NCBI GenBank assembly: GCA_947501635.1
Contig: CANMWT010000011.1
Coordinates: forward strand, 1 to 64,000
Reading direction: 5' to 3'
DNA: 64,000 nucleotides
Origin: an uncultured Roseobacter sp.
Lineage (GTDB): Bacteria; Pseudomonadota; Alphaproteobacteria; Rhodobacterales; Rhodobacteraceae
Of the stretch, positions 17,436-26,802 are shown one piece after another; position 1 is the stretch's first letter; the number at the start of each line of letters is the position of its first letter. Position numbers and translations under genes: made by a program. The notes under the pieces are model-generated. The model made no database searches. It had not been told where the DNA came from and saw only the letters and a list, made by a program, of their open reading frames with translations.

Positions 17436-17532
17436 TAGCGCCCATGCGCAGGCCGCAAATTGTCTCCGGGCTGCCGTATTTTCGCCGCATAATTTGTCCC
17501 TACTCACCCAAGGTGGAAAAGGAGCGCATATC

Positions 17533-17757
17533 GTGGCACCCATAGCGACACTTGTAGGGGGATTTTTCGGAACACTCGCAACCCTCGTTGCGGTGGCCTT
17601 CTTTGGCGCAGGCTTTTGGGAAGCCGTTTCCGTCTACTTCACCACGTCTTTGTCGGTCGTGGCCGTGCTGCTGGCGGGCGCCTTGCTGCAGCAAAGCGGT
17701 CAGGTGGTCTTTCAGGCTTTTGAGGCGCGCGAGGCGAACCTGCAACGCGAAACCTGA
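17533..17757 (+). CDS. Small two-helix membrane protein, hypothetical
   Basis: A 74-residue protein, start GTG with AAGGAG nine bases upstream (a TTG 39 bases earlier has no such site). Two hydrophobic segments, residues about 5-31 and 36-55, are followed by a charged C-terminal tail (FQAFEAREANLQRET). No family recognised. The CRP-like palindrome at 17420-17435 lies upstream. Confidence 0.6.
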   Translation: MAPIATLVGGFFGTLATLVAVAFFGAGFWEAVSVYFTTSLSVVAVLLAGALLQQSGQVVFQAFEAREANLQRET

Positions 17758-17982
17758 TCACGGCAGGCGGCCTAAAACTTCATCACATGCTCCGATGCAA
17801 CAGGCACTAAACAGCGGAATTCGCGGCTTGCGTTGCAAAATTTGGCATTTTCTGGCATGATTTGGGGGCTCATCGACTTTTTCGACCTGCTCTTCCTGTC
17901 ACGGCGCTCAGAACTCGATCCAGATTGACTGCGCCGGGTTATCGCACTTCAGCGGATAACAATCAGACAAGGAGACGCGGAC

Positions 17983-18189
17983 ATGGCCACTGGCACCGTG
18001 AAATGGTTCAACACAACAAAAGGCTACGGCTTTATCGCACCCGATGGCGGCAGCAAGGACGTTTTCGTTCATATATCCGCTGTGGAACGCGCAGGGCTCA
18101 CTGGCCTTGCTGACGACCAGAAGGTCACATTCGACATCGAAGCAGGACGCGACGGCCGCGAAAGTGCGACAAACATTGCGTTGGCCTGA
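17983..18189 (+). CDS. Cold-shock protein, CspA family (copy 1)
   Basis: A 68-residue single cold-shock domain with RNP1 (KGYGFIAP) and RNP2 (DVFVHIS). It binds single-stranded nucleic acid and melts mRNA structure. An AAGGAG site precedes the ATG, and an inverted repeat (GTTATCGC / GCGGATAAC, near 17939-17960) just upstream could fold in the 5' leader. Only four residues differ from the second copy at 19562: Ser24/Gly, Val27/Ile, Asp45/Asn, Thr63/Gly. A good terminator follows at 18209. Temperature or growth-phase control is typical of the family but not proven here. Confidence 0.95.
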   Translation: MATGTVKWFNTTKGYGFIAPDGGSKDVFVHISAVERAGLTGLADDQKVTFDIEAGRDGRESATNIALA

Positions 18190-18208
18190 AGCAAGCCCAA
18201 CAACGGAC

Positions 18209-18236
18209 AAAGCCGGCTCGAATGCGCCGGCTTTTT
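18209..18236 (+). terminator. Intrinsic terminator of cold-shock gene copy 1
   Basis: Stem AAAGCCGGC / GCCGGCTTT with an eight-base loop and a run of five T, 19 bases after the stop codon. Confidence 0.88.
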
Positions 18237-18257
18237 CATAAGGTCATAGCAGTCAGG

Positions 18258-18521
18258 TCAGAGCAGGACGCGCCAAACCAGCAAGCTGGGCACCAGAAAG
18301 GCGAAACCGATGCAGAAAAGCTTGGCCGCATGCGATACCTTGCCAAAGCGTCCTTCGCCAAGCGCGCCTTCACCATAGCCAATAGCCGCAGCCATCACCG
18401 CGTAGCCGCCCGCCTCGCGTTTGGTCTGCTCCATTTTAATGGCAGCAACGCTTTCCTCGTAGACATGCATCTGGCGTTCTTTTTCACTCAACTGCGTGTC
18501 GAGGTTTTCCATATTGCTCAT
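18258..18521 (-). CDS. Small membrane protein with an N-terminal coiled segment, hypothetical
   Basis: An 87-residue protein. The first 35 residues are charged and helix-prone (LSEKERQMHVYEESVAAIKMEQTKR is a likely coiled coil). Two weakly hydrophobic segments follow, one at GYAVMAAAIGYGEG and one at the C-terminus (AKLFCIGFAFLVPSLLVWRVLL). A GGGAG lies 13 bases before the ATG, so the internal ATG at 18512 is an alternative start. It converges on the cold-shock gene. Function unknown. Confidence 0.55.
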   Translation of the reverse strand: MSNMENLDTQLSEKERQMHVYEESVAAIKMEQTKREAGGYAVMAAAIGYGEGALGEGRFGKVSHAAKLFCIGFAFLVPSLLVWRVLL

Positions 18522-18827
18522 AGCGTTTCGAATGCTCCCTTTGGCTTGGTCTCTGAAATGGGGTCAGAGCGCGTAAAGTCCAGTGTTTGACAGGCAAAAA
18601 TATCTACAATTCTTAACGCAGCACCCGCGACACGCTCTGCGGACATGCAGCAAACCCGCGCAAACGAACGCAGCAGCCCTTGAAATCGCAGCCTGCCCCG
18701 GCCCGGCATGAGGAAATCCTTAACCATGAGTGCAAAAGACTATTGCCGTTAACGTCCTGTTTGTATTTACAAAGGTTTAATCAACGCGGGTGGCGGGCGT
18801 CTGACTTTCACAGGATCGGAGCCCAAG
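18522..18827. other. Divergent intergenic region
   Basis: About 306 bases between the minus-strand small membrane protein gene and the next plus-strand gene. A perfect -35 hexamer TTGACA lies at 18587-18592 with a poor -10 (TTCTTA) 17 bases later. The last 80 bases before 18828 are AT-richer and probably hold the promoter of the downstream gene. No gene or structured RNA recognised. Confidence 0.4.
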
Positions 18828-19301
18828 ATGACAGCAGTTTCGTTTATTAATCCCTACGCGCCGCAGCCGGCAGGTGGGTCCTTCGCCGACAACAGCTTTG
18901 CGGCCTTACAAACCACGCAACCGGTTGCCGGTGCCAAAACCAGTGGCGATGCGGGTCTCGCTTCGGATCAGTCGGGGCAAGGCGCAGGCAATGGCACCGG
19001 CACCGGTGGCGCTCAGCTTTCGATGCTTCTGAAAAAGGGGCGCGGCGTTGCAACGCCACAGCGGCCGACACCCGAATCCGTTGTCGAAGCACAGTCCGGC
19101 AGCGACCCGGCGACCGAATTTCTGGCCCAGCAGGCACAACTCAAGATCGATGCGAAAGCAGCCGAAGACGCGCGCGCCGCCAGGCGGATGGCACAGCAGG
19201 CGGCGGACAAATCCGCAGAGGATGCGAGGGCCGCACAACCGGAGTACGTTATGCCCAACCCGTTGCCCACAGCCCCGATTCTGCAACGCGATGAGGCGTG
19301 A
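18828..19301 (+). CDS. Low-complexity hypothetical protein
   Basis: A 157-residue protein without signal peptide or membrane segment. It is rich in Gly, Ala, Gln, Ser and Thr in its first half (GAGNGTGTGGAQ) and has a charged Ala/Lys/Asp helical segment (about residues 95-140, AKAAEDARAARRMAQQAADKS) in the second. It looks intrinsically disordered with a coiled helix, as in small structural or secretion-related proteins. No family recognised. It sits alone between two cold-shock gene copies, each separated by more than 200 bases. Confidence 0.55.
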   Translation: MTAVSFINPYAPQPAGGSFADNSFAALQTTQPVAGAKTSGDAGLASDQSGQGAGNGTGTGGAQLSMLLKKGRGVATPQRPTPESVVEAQSGSDPATEFLAQQAQLKIDAKAAEDARAARRMAQQAADKSAEDARAAQPEYVMPNPLPTAPILQRDEA

Positions 19302-19398
19302 TGAATAGCATGTGATGGAAAGTGCAGAATTGTATTTTGTAGATACTTGGCAATAACTTGCTAAAAACACTACAAAATCCGATGTCACATAAAATTCA

Positions 19399-19420
19399 CT
19401 TGATATTTGCATAAATCAAG
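19399..19420. promoter_or_regulatory. Inverted repeat upstream of cold-shock copy 2
   Basis: CTTGAT / ATCAAG arms with a ten-base AT-rich spacer, about 140 bases before the second cold-shock ATG. The spacing is not that of an FnrL site (N4). It may be an operator or an RNA hairpin. Confidence 0.3.
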
Positions 19421-19561
19421 CCATATTTCCTACCGCAATGCGAGAATTTTGAGACCACTGCTCCTTTCGGCCTGACTGAAGACTGCACTGTTTATCGATT
19501 TGATCTTGGCGGAGCCGCGCTGCCACATGAGGTGGGCAGGTCAACTAAGGGAGACACGGAA

Positions 19562-19768
19562 ATGGCCACTGGCACCGTGAAATGGTTCAACACAACAAAA
19601 GGCTACGGCTTTATCGCGCCCGACGGCGGCGGCAAGGACATCTTTGTCCACATCTCTGCCGTTGAACGCGCGGGGCTGACCGGGTTGGCGGACAATCAAA
19701 AAGTAACATTTGATATCGAAGCCGGACGCGACGGCCGCGAAAGCGCGGGCAATATCGCACTCGCCTAA
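19562..19768 (+). CDS. Cold-shock protein, CspA family (copy 2)
   Basis: A 68-residue cold-shock-domain protein, 64 of 68 residues identical to the copy at 17983. RNP1 (KGYGFIAP) and RNP2 (DIFVHIS) are intact. The frame is open 30 bases upstream, but the ATG at 19562 has GGGAG and matches copy 1. The first 56 bases of the two genes are identical, after which synonymous differences appear. The leader before this gene is about 260 bases long. A strong terminator follows at 19793. It acts as an RNA-binding chaperone by family. Confidence 0.95.
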   Translation: MATGTVKWFNTTKGYGFIAPDGGGKDIFVHISAVERAGLTGLADNQKVTFDIEAGRDGRESAGNIALA

Positions 19769-19792
19769 CCCACAAGTACTTTGACAATCGGG

Positions 19793-19824
19793 CCGACGGA
19801 AGCTGATGCGACCGTCGGTTTTTT
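19793..19824 (+). terminator. Intrinsic terminator of cold-shock gene copy 2
   Basis: Stem CCGACGG / CCGTCGG with a 12-base loop and six T; the T-run overlaps the stop codon of the converging esterase gene. Confidence 0.88.
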
Positions 19825-20458
19825 AGTCTGCCGCGCGCTGTGCCAGTGCTGAAACCGCAGGCCCCATCGCGTCAACGATCCGCAAAACGCCTTCTGCGTT
19901 GGGGTGGATCCCATCGGGCTGCATATAGATGCGGACCGATGCGGGATCGCCACCCTCGACCTGCAGACCCTGGAAAAAGCTTTCCTGATACAGGACGCCA
20001 TAAGCTTCGGCCAACTCGGGGTAGATCGCGTCAAAGGCTTCTTTATATGCCGGCCCGAAATTTCCCGGCGCCTGCATCCCAACCAGCAACACCTCGACCT
20101 CAGCTTGCGCTGCCGCCTGCAAAATGCCTTCGATATTGGCGCGGCTCACCGCGGGGTCGATGCCGCGCAGCAGATCGTTACCGCCCAGGGCAACAATCAT
20201 CGCATCCACATCTGGCGTCAGCGTCCATGCCACGCGTGACAAGCCGCCGGCCGTTGTATCACCGGATACACCCGCGTTCAAAACTGTCGCATCCACTCCC
20301 TGCGCCAAAAGCCACGCCTGCAGCTGCGGTACGAACCCTTGCTCCTGCACCAGACCGTAGCCCTGCGTCAGGCTATCACCAAGTGCTGCAATCACGACCT
20401 CATCCGCCCAAGCCGGGGACGGCAGGACCGCGACAATCCAAAACATCGCCTTGCGCAT
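19823..20458 (-). CDS. tesA: Exported GDSL-type arylesterase / acyl-CoA thioesterase I-like
   Basis: A 211-residue SGNH hydrolase like E. coli TesA. The nucleophile block ALGDSLTQGYG has Ser29, the oxyanion block is VALGGNDLL, and the catalytic pair is DGIHPN near the C-terminus. Residues 1-18 are a signal peptide, so it acts in the periplasm on acyl esters. Upstream in-frame ATG (20500) adds 14 residues without improving the signal. It is divergent from an ABC ATPase/permease pair, the same tesA-ybbA-ybbP arrangement known from E. coli. Confidence 0.9.
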   Translation of the reverse strand: MRKAMFWIVAVLPSPAWADEVVIAALGDSLTQGYGLVQEQGFVPQLQAWLLAQGVDATVLNAGVSGDTTAGGLSRVAWTLTPDVDAMIVALGGNDLLRGIDPAVSRANIEGILQAAAQAEVEVLLVGMQAPGNFGPAYKEAFDAIYPELAEAYGVLYQESFFQGLQVEGGDPASVRIYMQPDGIHPNAEGVLRIVDAMGPAVSALAQRAAD

Positions 20459-20512
20459 CTTGTTCCAAGCTCCATATGCCAAGAGGTACACAACAACCAA
20501 AGCGCCCGCCTT

Positions 20513-21202
20513 ATGTCAGACACCGTCTACACTCTCAAAGATGCGGCTTTGTCGCTCGATGGCAATGCTGGTCGTGTGGATATTCTGCGCGACATCACCC
20601 TTGAGGTCTACCGCGGCGAAAGCCTCGGGCTCGTCGGCCCATCGGGATCGGGCAAGTCCTCTTTGCTGATGCTGATGGGCGGGCTGGAACAGGCGACGGG
20701 CGGCAGCGTCATCGCGCTCGGCCACGATCTCAGCACGATGAACGAGGACGCACTGGCGCGGTTCCGCCGGGCGCATATGGGCGTGGTGTTCCAGTCCTTT
20801 CACCTGATCCCGACCATGACAGCGCTGGAAAACGTGGCCACCCCGCTGGAACTTGCCGGCGACCCGAAGGCCTATGCAAAAGCCGCTGAAGAGCTTGAAG
20901 TCGTAGGGCTCGCCCACCGCGTGGACCATTACCCGGCGCAAATGTCAGGCGGCGAACAACAGCGGGTCGCGCTGGCGCGGGCCGCCGCACCCCGGCCCGC
21001 CATTCTGCTGGCGGATGAGCCGACCGGCAATCTGGACGGCGCGAACGGTGCCGCCATTGTCGACCTGCTCTTCGGCCTGCGCGACAGACACGGCGCGACG
21101 CTGGTACTGGTGACCCACAGCACAACACTGGCCAACGCCTGTGACCGCGTCATCCGCCTGAGTGATGGCCGCATCGCGCAGCTCGAAAAGGCCGCGGAAT
21201 GA
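20513..21202 (+). CDS. ABC transporter ATP-binding protein (YbbA / LolD-type)
   Basis: A 229-residue ATPase of the MacB/LolD class. Walker A is GPSGSGKSS, the signature is MSGGEQQRVALARA, and Walker B is ILLADEPTGNLD with a switch His in LVTHS. It overlaps the next gene by four bases (ATGA), so the two are translationally coupled and form a complex. The upstream ORF extension to 20339 overlaps the esterase and is not used. By context it powers extraction or export of lipids or lipoprotein-like substrates; this is inferred from the E. coli ybbA-ybbP neighbourhood. Confidence 0.93.
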   Translation: MSDTVYTLKDAALSLDGNAGRVDILRDITLEVYRGESLGLVGPSGSGKSSLLMLMGGLEQATGGSVIALGHDLSTMNEDALARFRRAHMGVVFQSFHLIPTMTALENVATPLELAGDPKAYAKAAEELEVVGLAHRVDHYPAQMSGGEQQRVALARAAAPRPAILLADEPTGNLDGANGAAIVDLLFGLRDRHGATLVLVTHSTTLANACDRVIRLSDGRIAQLEKAAE

Positions 21203-23715
21203 CCCTGCATGTGGCGGCACGTTTTGCCCGGCGCGAGCTGCGCGGCGGCCTGCGCGGGTTTCGGATATTCCTCGCCTGCCTGACCTTGGGTGTCGCAGCA
21301 ATCGCCGCTATCGGCACCGTGCGCGCCAGCATCGAAGCAGGCCTTGCCCGCGAAGGGGCAGCCCTGCTGGGCGGCGACGCGGAACTTGATTTCACCTACC
21401 GCTTTGCCGACGCCGACGAACGCGCTTGGATGGAGCAGATCGCCGAGACTGTATCGGAAACCGTTGACTTCCGCTCAATGGCGGTGGTCGGAGATAGCCG
21501 TGCCCTCACGCAGATCAAAGCCGTGGACAGTGCCTACCCCCTGATCGGCACCGTCAGGCTCGAACCAGACATGCCCCTATCGGCAGCACTCGCCGTGCAA
21601 GACGGCCTGCCCGGTGCGGTCATGGAACGCGTGCTTGTCGACCGCTTGGGCCTGGACGTGGGCGACAGCTTTGCATTGGGCACGCAAGACTTCCGCCTGA
21701 GCGCTGTGCTGGCCTATGAACCCGACGGTGCGGCCAGCGGCTTTGCCCTCGGTCCCAGGACGATCGTGCTGACACAAAGCCTTGCTCAAGCTTCTCTACT
21801 GGCTCCGGGCACGCTGTTTTCGACGAAGTACCGGCTGGATCTGCCCCCAGATACTCAGCTCGCCAGCATAGCGCAGGAAGCCGCGCGCGTCTTCGCCGAG
21901 AAAGGCGTGCGCTGGACGGATGCACGCAACGGCGCACCCGGCGTCTCCGAATTTGTCGACCGCCTTGGCGCGTTTCTGGTACTGGTCGGCCTGTCCGGAC
22001 TTGCCGTGGGCGGCGTCGGGGTCTCCTCTGCCGTTCGGGCGTACCTTTCCGAAAAGACGCATGTCATCGCAACACTGCGCACGCTCGGCGCCGAACGCCG
22101 CACGATCTTTCAAACCTATTTTCTTCAGATCGGCGTCTTGTCACTTGCGGGCGTATTCCTGGGGGTATGCCTCGGCGCAATACTGCCCATGCTCTTTGCT
22201 CCGCTGATCGAGGCAAACCTGCCCATTCCCGCGGCGTTCGCGCTCTACCCCAGCCCCCTGTTCGAAGCCGCACTCTACGGGCTTCTGACCGCCTACGTAT
22301 TCACCCTCTGGCCCCTGGCGCGCACCGAAAACATACGCGCCGCCACCCTGTTCAGAGAGGCGGGTTCCGCCGGCACAGCACTACCGGCACTCCGCTATAT
22401 CTTGATGTCCGCTACCGCCCTGGCTGCGCTTCTGGCAGCCGCCACATGGTTTTCCGGGACATGGCGACTGACCCTGGCGACCGCAGGCGGCATTGCGGGG
22501 GCGCTGTTGCTGCTGGCAGTCACCGCAAAGATCATCCGCTACCTTTCAAAACGCTGTAAACCCCTCGCACGCGGGCACCCCGCCCTGCGCTGGAGCCTCG
22601 CCGCAATTTCCGGCACACAGGAAGGCGCAGCCTCCATTATCCTGTCACTTGGCCTCGGACTGTCGGTGCTGGCAGCTGTCGGGCAGATCGACGGAAACCT
22701 GCGCAATGCGATCACAGGCAGCCTGCCCGAAGTCGCGCCCAGCTACTTCTTCGTAGACATCCAGAAAGACCAGATTGACGGCTACACGGAAAGGCTCAAA
22801 AACGACCCGGCCGTCAGCTACGTCCAATCGGCCCCGATGCTGCGCGGAATCATAACCCAGATAAACGGCAGACCTGCGCGCGAAACTGCCGGCGGCCACT
22901 GGGTCCTCGAAGGGGACCGGGGTGTCACATACTCCGATACATTGCCCGAAAACACCCGCCTGACCGACGGCACATGGTGGCCGCAAGACTATCAGGGCGC
23001 CCCCCTCATCAGCTTCGCCGCGGAAGAAGCGCAAGAGATGGGCCTGCGCATCGGCGACACAATGACCGTCAACATTCTGGGCCGAGATATTACGGGCACC
23101 ATCGCAAACTTTCGTGAAGTCGACTTCTCCACAGCGGGCATCGGCTTCATCCTCTCGATGAACCCGCAAGCCCTCGCTGGGGCCCCGCACAGCTTCATCT
23201 CAACCGTTTATGCAGAAGAAAGTGCCGAAGCCGACATTCTCAGAGATCTGGCGAGCCGCTACCCCAACATAACGGCAATCCGCGTCAAAGATGCCATAGA
23301 CCGCGTCGCGGGCGCACTGGGAAGCCTCGCTGCTGCAACCTCCTATGGGGCGTCAATTACCTTGCTCACAGGATTTCTGGTGCTCATGGGTGCGGCCGCC
23401 GCTGGCACACTCGCCCGGACATATGAGGCGGCAGTCCTCAAAACACTCGGAGCATCGCGCCGAGCTCTTGTCGTCAGCTTTGCCCTGCGTTCCGCTCTTC
23501 TGGGACTCGCCGCCGGCCTTGTTGCACTTGCATGTGGCATTGCCAGCGGCTGGGCCATGACACACTACATTCTGGACACATCTTTCCAGATTATCTGGAC
23601 GTCAGCCTTTTCCGTTATATTGGCCGGACTCTGCATCACTGTTCTCGCAGGTCTTGTTTTTCTGTGGAAACCCCTCAATGCGAGGCCTTCCCGCGTGCTG
23701 CGAAGTCAGGAATAG
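21199..23715 (+). CDS. ABC transporter permease, FtsX-like (YbbP-type)
   Basis: An 838-residue permease with the two-FtsX-domain layout: a helix near residues 15-40, a large periplasmic segment (about 45-240), three helices ending near 370, a pair of helices near 395-440, a second block from about 480, another periplasmic segment, and a final FtsX bundle (about 715-825). The conserved TLRTLGAERRTIF and VLKTLGASRRALV coupling sequences are in the two cytoplasmic loops. It pairs with the overlapping ATPase gene. It ends before a palindromic repeat and converges on gcvP. Confidence 0.92.
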   Translation: MTLHVAARFARRELRGGLRGFRIFLACLTLGVAAIAAIGTVRASIEAGLAREGAALLGGDAELDFTYRFADADERAWMEQIAETVSETVDFRSMAVVGDSRALTQIKAVDSAYPLIGTVRLEPDMPLSAALAVQDGLPGAVMERVLVDRLGLDVGDSFALGTQDFRLSAVLAYEPDGAASGFALGPRTIVLTQSLAQASLLAPGTLFSTKYRLDLPPDTQLASIAQEAARVFAEKGVRWTDARNGAPGVSEFVDRLGAFLVLVGLSGLAVGGVGVSSAVRAYLSEKTHVIATLRTLGAERRTIFQTYFLQIGVLSLAGVFLGVCLGAILPMLFAPLIEANLPIPAAFALYPSPLFEAALYGLLTAYVFTLWPLARTENIRAATLFREAGSAGTALPALRYILMSATALAALLAAATWFSGTWRLTLATAGGIAGALLLLAVTAKIIRYLSKRCKPLARGHPALRWSLAAISGTQEGAASIILSLGLGLSVLAAVGQIDGNLRNAITGSLPEVAPSYFFVDIQKDQIDGYTERLKNDPAVSYVQSAPMLRGIITQINGRPARETAGGHWVLEGDRGVTYSDTLPENTRLTDGTWWPQDYQGAPLISFAAEEAQEMGLRIGDTMTVNILGRDITGTIANFREVDFSTAGIGFILSMNPQALAGAPHSFISTVYAEESAEADILRDLASRYPNITAIRVKDAIDRVAGALGSLAAATSYGASITLLTGFLVLMGAAAAGTLARTYEAAVLKTLGASRRALVVSFALRSALLGLAAGLVALACGIASGWAMTHYILDTSFQIIWTSAFSVILAGLCITVLAGLVFLWKPLNARPSRVLRSQE

Positions 23716-23722
23716 ATTTCGT

Positions 23723-23754
23723 GCCTCCGGCGGGGATATTTACAGACCAAAGAA
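23723..23754 (+). repeat. Palindromic intergenic repeat, copy A
   Basis: GCCTCCGGCGGGGATATTT, then a short variable stretch and ACCAAAGAA. The same module appears reversed at 23881-23936 and 26803-26842. The GCCTCCGGC-like core is an imperfect palindrome. It lies just after the ABC permease stop codon. Confidence 0.7.
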
Positions 23755-23880
23755 ATGAAGGGCCCCACAGACGTGGCGACCCTTCTTGAAAAAACGGTAT
23801 CTGTTTCTTCGGTCACGGTCATCGGCGTCCCCGCCTGTACCGCCACACCACTCAAAACGATTACGGTTACCAAAACGTTA

Positions 23881-23936
23881 TTCTTTGGTCCAAAAGTATC
23901 CCGGGGGAGATCCGGAGGATCGGGGGCAGCGCCCCC
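23881..23936 (-). repeat. Palindromic intergenic repeat, copy B, with terminator-like hairpin
   Basis: On the minus strand a GGGGGC-GCT-GCCCCC stem (23922-23936) directly after gcvP is followed by CCTCCGG, then GGGATACTTTTGGACCAAAGAA, the same tail as copies A and C. The hairpin with the downstream T-rich stretch may end gcvP transcription. Confidence 0.7.
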
Positions 23937-26773
23937 TACTCTGCGGCCTCAGCATACTCTTCCATCGGTGGGCAGACACATATCAAGTTTCTGTCGCCAA
24001 ATACGTTATCAACGCGGTTGACCGGCGGCCAGTACTTGTCCACGCGAAATGCGCCAGGTGGGAAACACCCTTGATCCCGGCCGTATGGGCGGTCCCATTC
24101 GCTCACCAGGTCTTCGACCGTATGGGGCGCGTTTTTCAAGGGATTGTTCTCCCGATCCATTTGACCTGATGCGATCGCTTCGATTTCTGCGTGAATCGCC
24201 AGCATCGCCTCACAGAAACGATCCAACTCCGCTTTCGTTTCGCTCTCTGTCGGCTCCACCATCAGCGTACCGGCGACGGGCCAACTCATGGTTGGAGCAT
24301 GAAAGCCGCAATCGATGAGCCTTTTGGCAATATCTTCCACCGTTACATTCGCAGTTTTTTCGAACGGTCTGACATCGATCACACACTCATGTGCAACCCG
24401 TCCGCTTGGCCCGCGGTACAGAATTTTGAAGACCCCCTCGAGGCGCTTTGCGATATAGTTAGCGTTCAGTATCGCGACACGCGTGGCCTGTGTAAGCCCC
24501 TCGCCTCCCATCATCAGACAGTAAGACCAGCTGATAGGCAGCAGCGAAGGCGAGCCATAGGGTGCGGCAGACACCGCGCCTGCCTCTAGCGCCGGGGGTA
24601 GAAAAGGTGTCAAATGCGCTTTCACACCAATTGGCCCCATGCCAGGACCGCCACCGCCATGCGGAATGCAGAAAGTTTTATGCAAGTTGAGGTGACTGAC
24701 ATCCCCCCCCAGATCACCCGGCCGGCTCAACCCGACCATTGCGTTCATATTCGCCCCATCAATGTAGACCTGTCCGCCGTTTTCATGCGTTATCCGTGTC
24801 ACTTCGGTCACTGTTTCTTCGAACACACCATGGGTTGAGGGATAGGTGATCATACACCCTGCCAGCTCATCCGCATGTTTGGCCGCCTTCGCTGCAAAGT
24901 CTTCAAGGTCAATATCCCCGTTGTCAGCGGATTTGACCGGCACGACTTTCCAGCCGACCATCTGCGCCGAAGCAGGGTTTGTGCCATGTGCGCTCATCGG
25001 AATCAGACAGATATTCCGATGCCCCTCCCCTCGGGATGCGTGATAGCCCGCAATCGTCAAAAGCCCGGCATATTCACCCTGCGCGCCCGAATTGGGCTGC
25101 ATCGAAATCGCATCATAGCCAGTGATGTCGCACAGCTTCGCACTCAAATCGTCGATCATTTCACGATATCCCAGGGCCTGGTCCTCCGGTGCGAAAGGAT
25201 GCAACAGGGAAAACTCACGCCAACTGACCGGCATCATCTCTGCGGCCGAATTCAGCTTCATCGTGCAAGACCCCAGCGGGATCATCGCACGATCCAGCGC
25301 CAGATCCCGATCGGCCAGACGGCGCATGTAACGCATCATTTCAGTCTCGGCGCGGTTCATATGGAAAATCGGATGCGTAAGGTAGTCCGAAGTACGCAGC
25401 ATATCCTCAGGGAACCGGTACTCGGGCTGAAAATCCTCATCCTTCTTGGTGATCCCGAAGGCACGCCAGACCGCCTCCAGCGTGTCCGGCCGACACCGCT
25501 CGTCCAGACTGATGCCCACACGGCGCTCGCCAACCTTTCGCAAGTTGATCCCCTCATCCACCGCGGATTTAAGCACAGCTGCCTGCAAAGGGCCGACATC
25601 GACCGTGATAGTGTCAAAACAAGCCTTGGGATCAACCTTGAACCCCGCCTCTTCCAACCCTTTCGCCAACCGGACAGTCTTGCGGTGAATACGCTGACCG
25701 ATCGCCCTCAAACCATCCGGCCCGTGAAAAACCGCATACATCGACGCCATCACGGCCAGTAACGCCTGCGCGGTACAAACGTTGGAAGTCGCCTTCTCGC
25801 GACGAATGTGCTGTTCGCGTGTCTGCAGCGACAACCTGTAAGCCCGGTGCCCATGACTGTCGATGGAGACGCCAACGATCCGCCCCGGCATGGCCCGCTT
25901 ATAGGCATCCCTGCACGCCATATAAGCCGCATGAGGGCCACCATACCCCTCGGGCACACCAAACCGCTGCGTCGAGCCGACCGCGATATCGGCCCCCATG
26001 GCACCTGGCTCTTTCAACAAGGTCAACGCCAGCGGATCTGCCGCCACAACACCGATTGCGCCCTGCGCATGCAAAGCTTCCATATGCGCAGTAAAGTCCT
26101 GAACATGACCGTAGGTGCCGGGGTACTGAAAAATAGCACCAAAAACAGCGCTCGCATCCATTTTCGCCGGATTGCCCACAATCACCTTGATCCCCAGCGG
26201 CGCAGCCCGCGTCTTGATCACGGCAATGTTCTGAGGATGACAGTCGCGATCGACAAAAAACGCACCCGCCTTCGACTTGGCAACACGCTGCGCCATAGTC
26301 ATCGCCTCGGCACAGGCCGTCGCCTCGTCCAGCAAGGACGCATTGGCCACCTCCAACCCGGTCAAATCAGACACCATTGTCTGGAAATTCAACAAAGCCT
26401 CCAGTCGCCCCTGCGAAATCTCGGGCTGATAGGGCGTATAGGCGGTATACCAGGCCGGGTTCTCAAGAATATTGCGCTGGATCGCTGGCGGCGTCACCGT
26501 CCCATAATACCCCTGCCCAATCAAAGAAGTAAGAACACGGTTTTTCGCCGCCACCCGGCGCAAATACTCCAACACCTCGCGCTCCGACTTGGGCCGGCCA
26601 AACGCCAAAGGCGCCTTCTGCCGGATCGCCGGCGGCAGCGTATCATTGATCAGCGCATCAAGGCTCTCCACCCCCAACACATCCAACATGTCACGCATCT
26701 CGGCAGGCGACGGCCCGATATGCCGCCTGTTGGCAAAATCATAGGGCAGGTAATCTGTCGGTTTGTACACCAT
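23936..26773 (-). CDS. gcvP: Glycine dehydrogenase (decarboxylating), P-protein
   Basis: A 945-residue glycine cleavage P-protein, single-chain type. It decarboxylates glycine and passes the aminomethyl group to the lipoyl arm of GcvH. The PLP-lysine is in [20 protein letters not shown] near residue 700, and the N-terminal half carries [26 protein letters not shown] lies before the ATG at 26773; the frame upstream to 26851 is not used. It is the last gene of gcvT-gcvH-gcvP under the tandem riboswitch, separated from gcvH by 81 bases that contain repeat copy C. Confidence 0.97.
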   Translation of the reverse strand: MVYKPTDYLPYDFANRRHIGPSPAEMRDMLDVLGVESLDALINDTLPPAIRQKAPLAFGRPKSEREVLEYLRRVAAKNRVLTSLIGQGYYGTVTPPAIQRNILENPAWYTAYTPYQPEISQGRLEALLNFQTMVSDLTGLEVANASLLDEATACAEAMTMAQRVAKSKAGAFFVDRDCHPQNIAVIKTRAAPLGIKVIVGNPAKMDASAVFGAIFQYPGTYGHVQDFTAHMEALHAQGAIGVVAADPLALTLLKEPGAMGADIAVGSTQRFGVPEGYGGPHAAYMACRDAYKRAMPGRIVGVSIDSHGHRAYRLSLQTREQHIRREKATSNVCTAQALLAVMASMYAVFHGPDGLRAIGQRIHRKTVRLAKGLEEAGFKVDPKACFDTITVDVGPLQAAVLKSAVDEGINLRKVGERRVGISLDERCRPDTLEAVWRAFGITKKDEDFQPEYRFPEDMLRTSDYLTHPIFHMNRAETEMMRYMRRLADRDLALDRAMIPLGSCTMKLNSAAEMMPVSWREFSLLHPFAPEDQALGYREMIDDLSAKLCDITGYDAISMQPNSGAQGEYAGLLTIAGYHASRGEGHRNICLIPMSAHGTNPASAQMVGWKVVPVKSADNGDIDLEDFAAKAAKHADELAGCMITYPSTHGVFEETVTEVTRITHENGGQVYIDGANMNAMVGLSRPGDLGGDVSHLNLHKTFCIPHGGGGPGMGPIGVKAHLTPFLPPALEAGAVSAAPYGSPSLLPISWSYCLMMGGEGLTQATRVAILNANYIAKRLEGVFKILYRGPSGRVAHECVIDVRPFEKTANVTVEDIAKRLIDCGFHAPTMSWPVAGTLMVEPTESETKAELDRFCEAMLAIHAEIEAIASGQMDRENNPLKNAPHTVEDLVSEWDRPYGRDQGCFPPGAFRVDKYWPPVNRVDNVFGDRNLICVCPPMEEYAEAAE

Positions 26774-26802
26774 GCGGTCTCTCCTTGCAGGCAATGCCGG
26801 TC

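Larger units (their letters stand above)
17182..17532. other. Intergenic region with terminator and CRP-like site
   Basis: About 350 bases between a minus-strand membrane protein gene and a plus-strand small membrane protein gene. It contains a minus-strand intrinsic terminator (17255-17282), a perfect TGTGA-N6-TCACA palindrome (17420-17435) and a GCGCT/AGCGC hairpin near 17350-17372. The minus strand between the palindrome and the terminator could be a short RNA or a leader. No protein-coding frame there is convincing. Confidence 0.5.

Noticed and set aside
17494-17532. TTG start for the small two-helix protein
   Set aside because: No ribosome-binding site; the GTG at 17533 has AAGGAG at ideal distance.
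19399-19420. FnrL-type anaerobic site
   Set aside because: Half-sites look right, but the spacer is ten bases and not four.
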